Assembly: GCF_016056375.1 (NCBI RefSeq)
Contig: NZ_JAEDAE010000001.1
Coordinates: 806,001-870,000, forward strand
Direction of reading: 5' to 3'
Source of the DNA: Hymenobacter negativus
GTDB lineage: Bacteria > Bacteroidota > Bacteroidia > Cytophagales > Hymenobacteraceae
DNA length: 64,000 bases
Shown: positions 8,387-17,241 of the stretch, in pieces
How the letters are laid out: every line of letters begins with the position of its first letter
How positions within the stretch are numbered: the first letter of the stretch is position 1
The notes under the pieces: model-generated
Told to the model about the DNA's origin: nothing
Database searches by the model: none
What the model saw: the letters and a program-made list of their open reading frames with translations, nothing else
Position numbers and translations under genes: made by a program

Positions 8387-9103
8387 CTATAGGAACCGTT
8401 GCAAATCGGCCAGGGCAATGGTGCCCTCGTACAGCGCCTTGCCAATGATGGCCCCGTGCATGCCGGCCTCGGCCAGCTGTTCCAAGTCGGTGATTGTGGT
8501 GACCCCGCCACTCGCAATAAAACGCGCAGCGGGGAACTGCTGAACCAGCAAACGGTAGGCAGGCAGCGAGGGCCCTTGCAGAAGCCCATCCTTGCTTACA
8601 TCGGTACAAATAAACGTGTTAGCGCCGGCAGCCAGGTATCCGGAGATGAAACCGGTCAGCGTCAGCGTGCTCTGGTCGGCCCAGGCATTGATGACAATGT
8701 GCTGGTCTTTGTAATCAGCACCCAGGAAAATGGTATCAGCGCCGTACTGGGCCAGCCAGGCCTGCACGGTGGCAGGCTCACGCACGGCCAGGCTGCCGGC
8801 CGTGGCGTGAGCCGCGCCCGCTGCCAATACCTGGGCCAACGCGGCTTCGGTTTGGATACCACCGCCGGCATCAATATCGAGACTGGTCTGGCGGGCAATG
8901 GCCTCCAGCACGGCCAGATTGACCGGGTGGCCGGCGCGGGCGCCGTCGAGGTCGACCAGATGCAGGCGGCGCAAACCGGCATCGGCAAACCGCTGAGCCA
9001 CGGCGACGGGGTTAGCGTCGTAAGTGGTTTGCCGGGCAAAGTCGCCGGCGCTCAGCCGCACGCATTGGCCGTTGATAAGGTCGATAGCTGGAATAATTTC
9101 CAC
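8387..9103 (-). CDS. hisA: ProFAR isomerase (phosphoribosylformimino-AICAR-phosphate isomerase)
   Basis: 238 residues, a (beta/alpha)8 barrel related to HisF that performs the Amadori rearrangement of ProFAR to PRFAR. Asp8 in EIIPAIDLINGQCVRL is the general base and an Asp about 130 in FLGADYKD is the probable second catalytic residue. Phosphate-binding loops DAGGGI and FIASGGV are present. It sits 32 bases after hisH and 39 bases before hisF, in the usual H-A-F order. Confidence 0.97.
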   Translation of the reverse strand: MEIIPAIDLINGQCVRLSAGDFARQTTYDANPVAVAQRFADAGLRRLHLVDLDGARAGHPVNLAVLEAIARQTSLDIDAGGGIQTEAALAQVLAAGAAHATAGSLAVREPATVQAWLAQYGADTIFLGADYKDQHIVINAWADQSTLTLTGFISGYLAAGANTFICTDVSKDGLLQGPSLPAYRLLVQQFPAARFIASGGVTTITDLEQLAEAGMHGAIIGKALYEGTIALADLQRFL

Positions 9104-9135
9104 TGAATGTCGGATTTCGTGATGTATGGCGCTGA

Positions 9136-9723
9136 CTAAAGCGCGAGGAAATTGGCGAGAATGCGGGTACCCACCGGCCCACTTTTCTCAGTATGGAACT
9201 GCACGCCGAAGAAGTTTTTGTGTTGCACGGCCGCACTGAATGGCCCGGGGTGCGCGGCTTGCGCGATGGTATAAGAACCCACGGGAGCGTAATAGCTGTG
9301 TACGAAGTAGACGTGGTCGGCCTCGGTGAGGCCCGCCATCAATGGGCCTTTTAAGGCCTGGAGGTTATTCCAGCCCATGTGCGGGACCTTGTGAGCCGCA
9401 TCGGGGGCGAAACGCTGCACCTTGAAAGGGAGCAGGCCAAGCAAGGGGGTATCGTTCTCTTCGCTGTGCGTACCGAGCAGCTGCATCCCCAGGCAGATGC
9501 CCAGGAACGGTTGCGTTAGGGCGGGCAAAATGAGGTCGAGACCGGACTCTCGCAGTGCCTGCATGGCTGATGAGGCTTCGCCTTCACCTGGGAAAAGCAC
9601 CTTATCGGCGCAGCGCAATGTTTCAGGGTCGGCAGTAAGGGTGGCTTGCGCGCCCAGTCTTTCAAGAGCAAAAAGCACGGATTGCACGTTGCCTCCCTTG
9701 TAATCCACTACTGCAATTTCCAT
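9136..9723 (-). CDS. hisH: Imidazole glycerol phosphate synthase, glutaminase subunit
   Basis: 195 residues, a class I glutamine amidotransferase that makes ammonia for HisF. The triad is intact: nucleophile Cys77 in GICLGMQLLG, His177 and Glu179 in VQFHTEKSG. The N-terminal VVDYKGGNVQSV is typical of the family. Preceded in the operon by hisB, with a 67-base AT-rich gap containing a small hairpin. Confidence 0.96.
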   Translation of the reverse strand: MEIAVVDYKGGNVQSVLFALERLGAQATLTADPETLRCADKVLFPGEGEASSAMQALRESGLDLILPALTQPFLGICLGMQLLGTHSEENDTPLLGLLPFKVQRFAPDAAHKVPHMGWNNLQALKGPLMAGLTEADHVYFVHSYYAPVGSYTIAQAAHPGPFSAAVQHKNFFGVQFHTEKSGPVGTRILANFLAL

Positions 9724-9738
9724 AACTAATCTTATTAA

Positions 9739-9768
9739 CCAAATGAATAATATTTATTACTCATTTGG
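9739..9768. repeat. Small inverted repeat between hisB and hisH
   Basis: CCAAATGA and TCATTTGG enclose TAATA / TATTA with one mismatch. It lies in the only AT-rich gap inside the his operon and may be an RNA processing or weak pause site. Confidence 0.4.
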
Positions 9769-9790
9769 CATTATACATTATTTTTACTTG

Positions 9791-10897
9791 CTACAAAATA
9801 CCCTTGGTGCTGGGTATAGCGCCCGATTCATCGCGTTGCAGTGCCATCTTGATAGCCTTAGCTACTGCTTTGAAAATGGCTTCTATCTTATGGTGCTCGT
9901 TGTCGCCTCGGCAGGAAATATTGAGGGTTGCCCGGGCATTATCGGTGAAGGACTTGAAGAAGTGGAAGAACAACTCCGTGGGTAAGTCCCCTACCCGCTC
10001 ACGCTTGAATTCGGCATCCCACACCAGCCAGGGCCGCCCAGAGAAGTCAATAGCGGCTTGAGCAAGGGCCTCATCCATGGGCAGCAAGAAACCGTAACGG
10101 GCCAGGCCCCGTTTGTTACCCAGCGCTTGGGAAAAGGCTGTCCCTAATGCAAGGGCCGTGTCCTCAACCGTGTGATGTTCATCGATGTGCAAGTCCCCTT
10201 TTACACTTATGTGTAAATCAACGCCACTGTGGCGGCCCAGTTGCTCCAGCATGTGGTCGAAAAAGCCCAGACCGGTGTGAATATCGGTTTGGCCATTGCC
10301 GTCCAGATTTAACCGGATGGCAATCTGGGTTTCGTTGGTGTTGCGCTCGATAGCAGCCACCCGGGCCGGGTAACGTAAGAAATGGTAAATGGCATCCCAG
10401 CTTGTGGTGGTGAGAGCGGCGCGGGGGTCAGGCTCCTCTCCTATCAATATGGCCTGGCAGCCGAGATTTTCCGCGAGTTGAACATCGGTGAGTCGGTCGC
10501 CGATGACGTAGGAGTTGGGCAGGTCGTATTCGTTAGCGGGGTCGAGGTACTGACCGAGCAGGCCCGTCCCGGGCTTGCGAGTGGGCAGTCCCTCGTGCGG
10601 AAAGCTTCGGTCAACGTGCTCAGCGGTAAAATGCACGCCTTCGTTGGCCAGTATATCGCGCATCAGCTGATGAGCCGGCCAGAAAGTATCCTCCGGAAAA
10701 CTCGCCGTGCCCAGCCCGTCCTGGTTGGTAACCAGCACCAGCTCATACTCGGGCAACTCGCGGGCAATGCGTGCCAGTGCACTGATGGCCCCTGGCAAAA
10801 ACTGAAACTTATCAGGCGTGAGGCCGTCAATTTGCTGGCTGGGCTGCGGCTCCACGAGAATGGTACCGTCGCGGTCGATAAAAAGCGCCTTTTTCAA
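9791..10897 (-). CDS. hisB: Histidinol-phosphatase / imidazoleglycerol-phosphate dehydratase
   Basis: 368 residues, a two-domain enzyme. Residues 1-165 are a HAD phosphatase (nucleophile Asp8 and Asp10 in FIDRDGT, later KPGTG and [10 protein letters not shown]) that dephosphorylates histidinol phosphate. Residues about 178-368 are the dehydratase, with metal-binding [14 protein letters not shown] (212-225) and DEHHTVED (239-246), converting imidazole glycerol phosphate to imidazole acetol phosphate. The same fusion is known from Enterobacteria and many Bacteroidetes. With it the operon encodes all ten activities of the pathway. It lies 45 bases after the hisD-hisC fusion. Confidence 0.96.
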   Translation of the reverse strand: MKKALFIDRDGTILVEPQPSQQIDGLTPDKFQFLPGAISALARIARELPEYELVLVTNQDGLGTASFPEDTFWPAHQLMRDILANEGVHFTAEHVDRSFPHEGLPTRKPGTGLLGQYLDPANEYDLPNSYVIGDRLTDVQLAENLGCQAILIGEEPDPRAALTTTSWDAIYHFLRYPARVAAIERNTNETQIAIRLNLDGNGQTDIHTGLGFFDHMLEQLGRHSGVDLHISVKGDLHIDEHHTVEDTALALGTAFSQALGNKRGLARYGFLLPMDEALAQAAIDFSGRPWLVWDAEFKRERVGDLPTELFFHFFKSFTDNARATLNISCRGDNEHHKIEAIFKAVAKAIKMALQRDESGAIPSTKGIL

Positions 10898-10942
10898 TTC
10901 AAATAGATTAAGGGGTACGAGAATACCGAGGGTTAGCGGTAA

Positions 10943-13345
10943 TTATTGGATTGGGGCAACCTGAACCTGTGTTTCTGCCCCGATTTCAGTCAGTGCCTGC
11001 ACAAGCTGACGATTTTCGGCCGCAGTTCCTACCGTAAGGCGAAGGCAGCCGGCGCAGCCGGGCTGGGTGGTGCGGTTGCGCACCACGATGCCCCGGCGAC
11101 GAAGCTGGTCGTACACGGCGGTAGCATCGGCGTTGAAGCGTACCAACAGAAAGTTGGCATCGGAGGGAAAAATGTGCTCCACCATAGCTACCTGGTCCAA
11201 CTGCTCAATAAGCCAACGCCGACCGTCCAACAATTCCGCCCGCATTTCGGGCAGGCACGGCGCGGCCGCCAACGCCGCCAGCGCGTGCTGCTGGGTGGCA
11301 GCCGAGATATTGTACGGGGGCTTGATTTTATCGAGATAGGCAATGAGCTGTGCCGACGCGTACGCCACGCCCAGCCGCAAACCGGCCAAGCCCCAGGCCT
11401 TTGAAAAGGTCTGCATGACCACCAGCCGCGGGAACTCGGCTAGGCGCGTAATCCAGCTGGGGGCATCGGCAAAATCAGCGTACGCTTCGTCGACGACGAC
11501 CAGGCCCCGGAAGCTGCGCAGAATGGTCTCAAGGGCATCCTGCGCCAGCAGATTGCCGGTGGGGTTGTTCGGCGAACACAGGAAAACCAGCTTGGCATTG
11601 GAAGCGGCCAGTTTTTCGGCAGCATCCGCGGGCAACTGAAAATTGGCAGTCAGCGGCAGGCGCTCGACCCGCACGTCGTTGAGGTTGGCGGCCACTTCGT
11701 ACATCCCGTAGGTGGGCGGGCAGATAACGATGCTGTCCTGGCCCGGCGTGCAGATGAGGCGCACAAGCAGGTCGATGGCTTCATCGGAGCCATTGCCGAG
11801 GAAAATCTGGTTTGGCTGAACGCCCTTGAGGCGGGCCAAATCGGCCTTGATGGCGCGCTGGTGGGGGTCGGGGTAACGACTGAAATCATAGGGGCCGACG
11901 GAACCCAGGCTGTTTTCATTGGCATCGAGCATAACCGGGGCCATGCCCTCAAACTCGTCGCGGGCCGAAGAATATGGCTGCATCCGCTCCACACTGGGGC
12001 GAATGAGGCCGGCGTAGGGATTCGCCGACGTGACGTCAACGGTTGGGCCCGCATTGGCATTCAGCGCATCCAGTCGCAGGGTGACGGCGCGGGCGTGCGC
12101 GGCGAGGCCTTCGGCTTCAGCCATGGTTTCTACAACCGGGCCGATGGCTTGCAAGCCCTGGGCCGACAGCCGCTGGAAGGTGATTTTCTTCACGAACGAA
12201 TCGAGCGACACGCCGCTGTATTGACGGGCGTAGCCGCTGGTGGGCAGCGTGTGGTTGGTGCCGGAGGCATAGTCGCCCACGGCTTCGGGCGTGAGGTGGC
12301 CCAGGAAAACGGAGCCCGCGTTAGTGACCCGAGCGGCCAGCGCATCGGCGTGGTCGGTGGCCAGAATAAGGTGTTCAGGCGCGTATTGATTGGAGAACTC
12401 CAGCATGCTATTGGCATCCGGCAGCAGAATAGCGCGGCTGCTTTCCAGCGCCTGAGCGGCCACATCGCGCCGGGGCAACAGAGCCAGCTGGCGGGCCACT
12501 TCGGCCTGCACTTGCTCGAGTACCGCTCTGGAATCGCTCAGCACCACTACTTGCGAATCGGGGCCGTGCTCGGCCTGGGATAATAAATCGGCGGCGACAA
12601 ATGCGGGCTGAGCGCTGGCATCGGAGATGATTAAGACTTCCGAAGGGCCGGCGGGCATATCAATGGCTACCCCAAATTCGGCAGCGGCCAACTGCTTGGC
12701 GGCAGTCACGTAGCGGTTGCCGGGTCCAAAAATCTTGTCTACGGCCGGCACACTGTCGGTACCCAAGGCCAGGGCCGCCACGGCTTGCGCCCCGCCCGCT
12801 TTCACGACTTTATCAATACCCAGGAGCTGCGCTACGAATAGAATGACCGGGCTCACCGAGCCGTCGGACTGCGGCGGGGTACACACCACTACCTCCGGGC
12901 AGCCGGCCAGCCGGGCCGGCACGCCCAGCATCAGCAGCGTGCTGAACAATGGGGCCGAGCCGCCGGGCACGTACAGCCCCACGCGCTGCACCGGCACCGC
13001 CCGGCGCGAACACGCCACGCCCGGCATGGTTTCAACCCGCAGCTCCGGCTCGCGCTGAGCCGCGTGAAAGGCTTCGATGTTGGTTTTGGCCTGGCGGATG
13101 GCGGCTTGTAAGTCGGCCGGAACATGAGTAACCGCTGCGGCAAACTCGGCCTCGGAAACCAACAGGCTGGGGAGCGTGGCCTTGTCGAGTTCGGCAGCTA
13201 AAGTCAGCAGCGCGGCGTCGCCGCCGGCGCGCACCTGCTCGAAAATGGCCCGGACGCGGGCGGCTACCTGAGGCGCTTCGGCCGCGGCGGGGCGCTGCTG
13301 GAGCGCGGGCCAGGTGCTGGGGTCGGGATAGGAATAGAGCTGCAT
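10943..13345 (-). CDS. hisDC: Fused histidinol dehydrogenase - histidinol-phosphate aminotransferase
   Basis: 800 residues in one uninterrupted frame. Residues 1-426 are HisD, the zinc enzyme oxidising histidinol to histidine in two NAD-dependent steps; catalytic Glu324-His325 lie in YAPEHL and the metal/substrate region in SGTNHTLPT. After a short linker (about 427-444, LNANAGPTVDVTS) residues 445-800 are HisC, a PLP transaminase with SPNNPTGN (591-598), Asp619 in VVDEAYADF and the Schiff-base lysine Lys649 in TFSKAWG. The usual HisD end (MAEAEGLAAHARAVTLRL) runs straight into the usual HisC start, so the fusion looks like loss of the hisD stop. In most Bacteroidetes these are two adjacent genes. 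The start is 11 bases after the hisG stop. Confidence 0.95.
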   Translation of the reverse strand: MQLYSYPDPSTWPALQQRPAAAEAPQVAARVRAIFEQVRAGGDAALLTLAAELDKATLPSLLVSEAEFAAAVTHVPADLQAAIRQAKTNIEAFHAAQREPELRVETMPGVACSRRAVPVQRVGLYVPGGSAPLFSTLLMLGVPARLAGCPEVVVCTPPQSDGSVSPVILFVAQLLGIDKVVKAGGAQAVAALALGTDSVPAVDKIFGPGNRYVTAAKQLAAAEFGVAIDMPAGPSEVLIISDASAQPAFVAADLLSQAEHGPDSQVVVLSDSRAVLEQVQAEVARQLALLPRRDVAAQALESSRAILLPDANSMLEFSNQYAPEHLILATDHADALAARVTNAGSVFLGHLTPEAVGDYASGTNHTLPTSGYARQYSGVSLDSFVKKITFQRLSAQGLQAIGPVVETMAEAEGLAAHARAVTLRLDALNANAGPTVDVTSANPYAGLIRPSVERMQPYSSARDEFEGMAPVMLDANENSLGSVGPYDFSRYPDPHQRAIKADLARLKGVQPNQIFLGNGSDEAIDLLVRLICTPGQDSIVICPPTYGMYEVAANLNDVRVERLPLTANFQLPADAAEKLAASNAKLVFLCSPNNPTGNLLAQDALETILRSFRGLVVVDEAYADFADAPSWITRLAEFPRLVVMQTFSKAWGLAGLRLGVAYASAQLIAYLDKIKPPYNISAATQQHALAALAAAPCLPEMRAELLDGRRWLIEQLDQVAMVEHIFPSDANFLLVRFNADATAVYDQLRRRGIVVRNRTTQPGCAGCLRLTVGTAAENRQLVQALTEIGAETQVQVAPIQ

Positions 13346-13356
13346 GGCAAACCGGG

Positions 13357-14208
13357 CTAGGCAATCATCTTTTCAATGGGCAGCACGAGGATGCCCTCCG
13401 CGCCCACGGCTTTGAGCTGGCTGGTGATGTGCCAGAACTCGTCTTCCTGCACCACCGACTGCACCGACACCCACCCGGCCTCGGCCAGCGGCGTGACGGT
13501 GGGCGACTTGATGCCCGGCAACAGGCGACGCACTTCCTCGAGGGCCGAAATGGGCGCATTCAGCAATATGTATTTGCTGCGCTTGGCGCGGCGCACGGCC
13601 TGCATCCGAAACTGCAGCTGCTCCAACAGGTCCTGCTGCTCGGGCGTGAGATTGGGCTGGGCGATGAGCACGGCCTCGGAGCGGAAGACGGTTTCGACTT
13701 CGCGCAAGCCGTTGCCCAGCAGGGTCGAGCCGCTGCTCACGATGTCGCAAATGGCCTCGGCCAGGCCGATGCTGGGCGCGATTTCGACCGAGCCGCTGAT
13801 AGTGTGCAGGTTGGCCTGAACGCCGTGCCCGGCCAGGTAGCGACCAAGGATGTTGGGGTACGACGTAGCAATGTTTTTGCCTTGCAGCGACTCAACCGAT
13901 GCGTAAGCGTCGGCCCGGGGTACGGCCAGGCTCAGGCGGCACTTGCTGAAACCCAGGGTTTCGACCTCCAGATTCGGGTAGCCGGCTTCGACCAGTACGT
14001 TCTGGCCCACGATACCGAGGTCGGCCACGCCGTCCTTCACGTAGCCGGGAATGTCATCGTCGCGCAGAAACAGAATTTCGAGCGGAAAATTGGTGGCTTC
14101 CGTTTTGAGCTTGTAGGAAGTGCTCAGGAAATTGATGCCGCACTCGCGGATGAGGGCCAGGGAGTCCTCGCTCAAACGGCCGGACTTTTGAATTGCTAAA
14201 CGGAGCAT
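13357..14208 (-). CDS. hisG: ATP phosphoribosyltransferase, long form
   Basis: 283 residues, first structural gene of the operon and the committed step: ATP plus PRPP to PR-ATP. The PRPP-binding loop DIVSSGSTL is intact. The length and the C-terminal 75 residues (after IKSPTVTPL) show the long, HisZ-independent form with the ACT-like domain that senses histidine, so feedback inhibition is expected. It lies about 165 bases downstream of the stop of a His-rich leader ORF (14374-14499). Confidence 0.97.
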   Translation of the reverse strand: MLRLAIQKSGRLSEDSLALIRECGINFLSTSYKLKTEATNFPLEILFLRDDDIPGYVKDGVADLGIVGQNVLVEAGYPNLEVETLGFSKCRLSLAVPRADAYASVESLQGKNIATSYPNILGRYLAGHGVQANLHTISGSVEIAPSIGLAEAICDIVSSGSTLLGNGLREVETVFRSEAVLIAQPNLTPEQQDLLEQLQFRMQAVRRAKRSKYILLNAPISALEEVRRLLPGIKSPTVTPLAEAGWVSVQSVVQEDEFWHITSQLKAVGAEGILVLPIEKMIA

Positions 14209-14346
14209 GAAATGGGGTAGCTAGCGGGCGCGGCCCCGACAGGGCACGACCATTGGATATAGCCCTAACGCAATTTTGACGACGTATGGCTGAATTTCCC
14301 GCAAAGTGAAACGGTGAAGCCCGGGGCACGCACCCCGAACGCGGCG

Positions 14347-14404
14347 GTGGAGACTCGGGCAACCGGTGCTAGGCTAGCACCCGGCACACAACCCGGCCTC
14401 CCAC
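14347..14404 (-). promoter_or_regulatory. RNA hairpin following the His codons of the his leader
   Basis: Read on the minus strand: GTGGGAG just after the His codons can pair with CTCCAC (one bulge), GGG with CCC, and an inner stem GTGCTAG / CTAGCAC spans the leader stop codon. A second hairpin, CGGGG / CCCCG, follows at 14322-14337. Such mutually dependent stems next to the control codons fit an attenuator, but no clear T run follows, so the mechanism is open. Confidence 0.45.
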
Positions 14405-14499
14405 AGATGGTGGTGATGATGACCGTGGCCCACAACAGCCCAGCTGCCAGCCGAAGCGGGAAGCGAAACCAGTGAAAACGAAAAGGCGAAGGCGGTCAT
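14374..14499 (-). CDS. hisL: Histidine leader peptide (candidate hisL)
   Basis: A 41-codon frame from ATG at 14499 to TAG at 14374, directly downstream of a consensus promoter and upstream of hisG. Its second half reads VVGHGHHHHHLWEAGLC: six His codons in seven, five of them consecutive (14407-14421). The codons are a mix of CAT and CAC, so this is not a simple repeat. An alternative start is GTG at 14433, which would give a 19-residue peptide close to the size of enterobacterial HisL and leave a leader of about 70 bases; the ATG lies almost at the predicted transcription start. Ribosome stalling here when charged tRNA-His is scarce would control the operon. This is inferred from sequence, by analogy with known his attenuators. 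Confidence 0.7.
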   Translation of the reverse strand: MTAFAFSFSLVSLPASAGSWAVVGHGHHHHHLWEAGLCAGC

Positions 14500-14507
14500 T
14501 GCGGCTG

Positions 14508-14537
14508 CAAAGGTAATTCGGAATGCCAAACGGGCAA
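14508..14537 (-). promoter_or_regulatory. Promoter of the his operon
   Basis: On the minus strand TTG (14537-14535), exactly 19 bases, then TACCTTTG (14515-14508), a textbook Bacteroidetes -33/-7 pair. Transcription should start near 14502, immediately before the leader ORF. Confidence 0.8.
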
Positions 14538-14542
14538 GCTAG

Positions 14543-14602
14543 AGTAAAGGTTTCGAGTGCAGCGCGGACTTTGTAGTCCGCGCTGCACTCGAAACCTTTA
14601 CT
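14543..14602. terminator. 28-bp perfect hairpin between the receptor gene and the his promoter
   Basis: Arms 14543-14570 and 14575-14602 are perfectly complementary (AGTAAAGGTTTCGAGTGC... ) with a TTGT loop. It lies 8 bases after the stop of the TonB-dependent receptor gene and just upstream of the his promoter, so it probably ends the receptor transcript. As at 6811-6878 there is no proper T run. Confidence 0.6.
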
Positions 14603-14610
14603 ATTCGGCG

Positions 14611-17214
14611 CTAGAAGCGTGCAATCAAGCGCAGGTTTACCACGCGCTGCGACAGGTAGCTGGGCACCGAATACGTCACGCCATTCACATCCTGCAGGTA
14701 GCTGTAGCCGGCCACGTTATTGGCGGCAAACACGTTCAGGATTTCCAGGCCCAGCCAGAGGCTTTCGAAGCTGTAGAAATGGGCTTTGGGGGCGTTGTTG
14801 TTTTTCAGGCCCACCACTTTGGAGAAGCCCAAATCGACGCGGTTGTAGCTGCGGGTGAGGTCGGCGGTGCCGCGCAGGTCGGGCAGGTTGGGGGGGCTGA
14901 ATGGCAGACCGGTTCCGAACACGAAGTTGACGTAGCCGCGCACCGATGGATTATTCGGCAGGTGGTCCTGGAAGAAGATGCCCACGTTCAGGCGCTGGTC
15001 CTGCGGCCGGCGGATGAAACCTTTGGGCTCGCGACCGGTCACTTTGCCGTTGGCATCAACCACGTTCATGGAGTCGCCGTCCACGTTTTCGCGGGTGGTG
15101 AGCAGGCCCAGGCTGAACCAGGATTCCGCCCCTTTCACAAATTCACCGCTGATGCGCGTGTCGAAACCGGCGGCGTAGGCACGGGCGTTGTTCTTGGCGA
15201 AGTAGCGCAGGCGCACGTTGTCCACATCGTAGGGCACCACATCGGTGAGGTACTTATAATAGGCCTCGGCCGAGAACTTGAACGGCCGGCCGTATTGCTG
15301 GAAGCTGATTTCCTTGCCCACAATGAAGTGGTAGGATTTCTGGGCGCGCAGCTCCACGTTCAAGTTGGCGGTTTGGATGAGGGGCTGGCTGGGGTCGGTG
15401 CGGTCGCCGGCCTGGTTACGCAGCTCGCGGTAGAACGGTGGCTGGTAGTACACGCCCACGGCCGCCTTAAACGAGCGGTTGGGGTGCGAACGGCTGATTT
15501 GCGAGAACTGCACCCGCGGGCTGACGACCAGCTGGCCGTTGGTGGTCCAGTAGTGCGCCCGCGTCCCGTAGGTGAGCGTAGTGAGCGAATCGAGGTTCCA
15601 GGTGTCCTGCACGAAGCCCTGGGTACGGGTGCTTTCTAGGCTCAAATCCGACAACAGGCGCGTGCGGCGGGCATCGGGCACAAAATCGGCTGAGTCGGCA
15701 AAGCTGTACTCGTCGAGCTTATCGGTGATTTTTTCACGGCCAATTTTAGCACCCCAGCGCACGGTGTGGTTGGCGGCGGGCGTCCAGCGCCCCCGGGTTT
15801 CGGCCGTAAAAATCCGGGCCGTGAGGTTGTTGCGCGAGTGCTTGAACTGCGAACCGATGTCGCGCTGGCGCACGGCCTGGTTGAAATCGGGTGAGTTGGG
15901 GTCGCGGTTAATTTCAGCAAAGGTGTAGGCCGCTTCCACGTCGCGGTACTCGAATTCGCGCGAAATCAGGGCCGAGCCCAGCAGCTCCATCTGCAGTTTC
16001 GAGGAGAAGTCGTGCTTCAGGTTGAGGCCCGTCTGGTAGGTATCGAACTGCATCCGCTCGCGGCCATCGTAGGCGATGAACACGCGGGTGAACTGGTTGG
16101 TCCCGGTCGAGAATGTGGCCTGGCCGGTTTCGGGCGAGAAGCGGTAATCGTTGTGGGCCACCACGCCGAGCAGGCCCAGCGTGGTGCGCTGCAGGTCCTC
16201 TTTCTTGCCCAGGCCGATGTTCACAAAGGCCTGCGCGTCGTAGAACGTAGGATTGTAGCCGCCCTGCGCCTGTTTCAGCGAGCTCAGCACGTACTGCGCG
16301 TTCTTGTAGCGCACGCCGGCCAGGTAGCTCACGCGGCCGTTAGCCGAGCGGGCTTCGGCGTGGGCCGCGCCGCCCACCAGACTGGCCGTGAGCGAGGCCG
16401 CAAACTTCTCTGGCGTCTTGTAATCCACGCTCAGCACCGAGGCCAGTTTGTCGCCGTACTTCGGCTGCCAGCCGCCGCTGCTGAATTCCACCTGCTTCAC
16501 CAAATCGGGGTTGATGAAACTCAGCCCTTCCTGCTGGGCCGAGGTCACCAGAAACGGCCGGTAAATCTCGAAGCCGTTGACGTACACCAGGTTCTCGTCG
16601 TAGTTGCCGCCGCGCACATTATAGGTGCTGCTCAGCTCGTTATTCGACACCACGCCAGGCAGCGTCTTGAGAATGGCGTTGAAATCACCAAACGGCGAAG
16701 GAAGCTCCTTGGCCGAGCGCGGGTCGATGCGCGTAATGCTGACCTGCTCGCGGGTATCGGCCTGGTCGGAGCGGCCTGTCACGCGCACGTTGCTCAGCGC
16801 CTTGGTATCGAGGCGCATGGTCAGGCGCAGGGGTTTGCCGGCATCGCCGGGCAGTTGCAAGGGCTGGCGCAGCGTGATAAAACCCAGGCGGCGCACCACC
16901 AGCACCACACTCTGGCCCCCGGCCGGCACGCGCACGGGCAGCGCAAACGCGCCGTCGGCGTTGGTATTGGTGCCGCCGGGCTGGCCCTCCACTCCCACCG
17001 CGGCCAGTTCCAGCGGCTGTCCGCTGGCATCGCGCAGCGTGCCCGTGAGGGTTACGAGTGCGCCGGGCGTCGTTTGCTCCGGACTGGTGGTCTGGGCCTG
17101 CACCGTAGCGGCCGGCAATGCCACGAGGGCCAGACCGCCCAGCAACACCAGGCGGCACTCAACTTTCCTAATAACTGGCACTGCTGGCAACGGCGAGGTA
17201 GCGGGTGGTTTCAC
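14611..17214 (-). CDS. TonB-dependent outer membrane receptor with carboxypeptidase-like domain
   Basis: About 867 residues if started at GTG 17214; a GTG at 17181 would give a neater signal peptide (MPVIRKVECRLVLLGGLALV, then cleavage after VQA), and a TTG at 17241 is the outermost possibility. After the signal come a carboxypeptidase-regulatory-like beta domain (TLTGTLRDASGQPLELAAVG...), a plug (PFGDFNAILKTLPGVVSNN, then YNVRGGNYDENLVYVNGFEI) and a beta barrel ending in LRLIARF with the C-terminal Phe of outer membrane proteins. Such receptors import a substrate with TonB energy; the substrate is not evident, as no SusD partner is adjacent. It directly follows rpe, with which it may be cotranscribed. 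Confidence 0.88.
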   Translation of the reverse strand: MKPPATSPLPAVPVIRKVECRLVLLGGLALVALPAATVQAQTTSPEQTTPGALVTLTGTLRDASGQPLELAAVGVEGQPGGTNTNADGAFALPVRVPAGGQSVVLVVRRLGFITLRQPLQLPGDAGKPLRLTMRLDTKALSNVRVTGRSDQADTREQVSITRIDPRSAKELPSPFGDFNAILKTLPGVVSNNELSSTYNVRGGNYDENLVYVNGFEIYRPFLVTSAQQEGLSFINPDLVKQVEFSSGGWQPKYGDKLASVLSVDYKTPEKFAASLTASLVGGAAHAEARSANGRVSYLAGVRYKNAQYVLSSLKQAQGGYNPTFYDAQAFVNIGLGKKEDLQRTTLGLLGVVAHNDYRFSPETGQATFSTGTNQFTRVFIAYDGRERMQFDTYQTGLNLKHDFSSKLQMELLGSALISREFEYRDVEAAYTFAEINRDPNSPDFNQAVRQRDIGSQFKHSRNNLTARIFTAETRGRWTPAANHTVRWGAKIGREKITDKLDEYSFADSADFVPDARRTRLLSDLSLESTRTQGFVQDTWNLDSLTTLTYGTRAHYWTTNGQLVVSPRVQFSQISRSHPNRSFKAAVGVYYQPPFYRELRNQAGDRTDPSQPLIQTANLNVELRAQKSYHFIVGKEISFQQYGRPFKFSAEAYYKYLTDVVPYDVDNVRLRYFAKNNARAYAAGFDTRISGEFVKGAESWFSLGLLTTRENVDGDSMNVVDANGKVTGREPKGFIRRPQDQRLNVGIFFQDHLPNNPSVRGYVNFVFGTGLPFSPPNLPDLRGTADLTRSYNRVDLGFSKVVGLKNNNAPKAHFYSFESLWLGLEILNVFAANNVAGYSYLQDVNGVTYSVPSYLSQRVVNLRLIARF

Positions 17215-17241
17215 GGGGCTTAAAACGGGCGGGCGGCCCAA

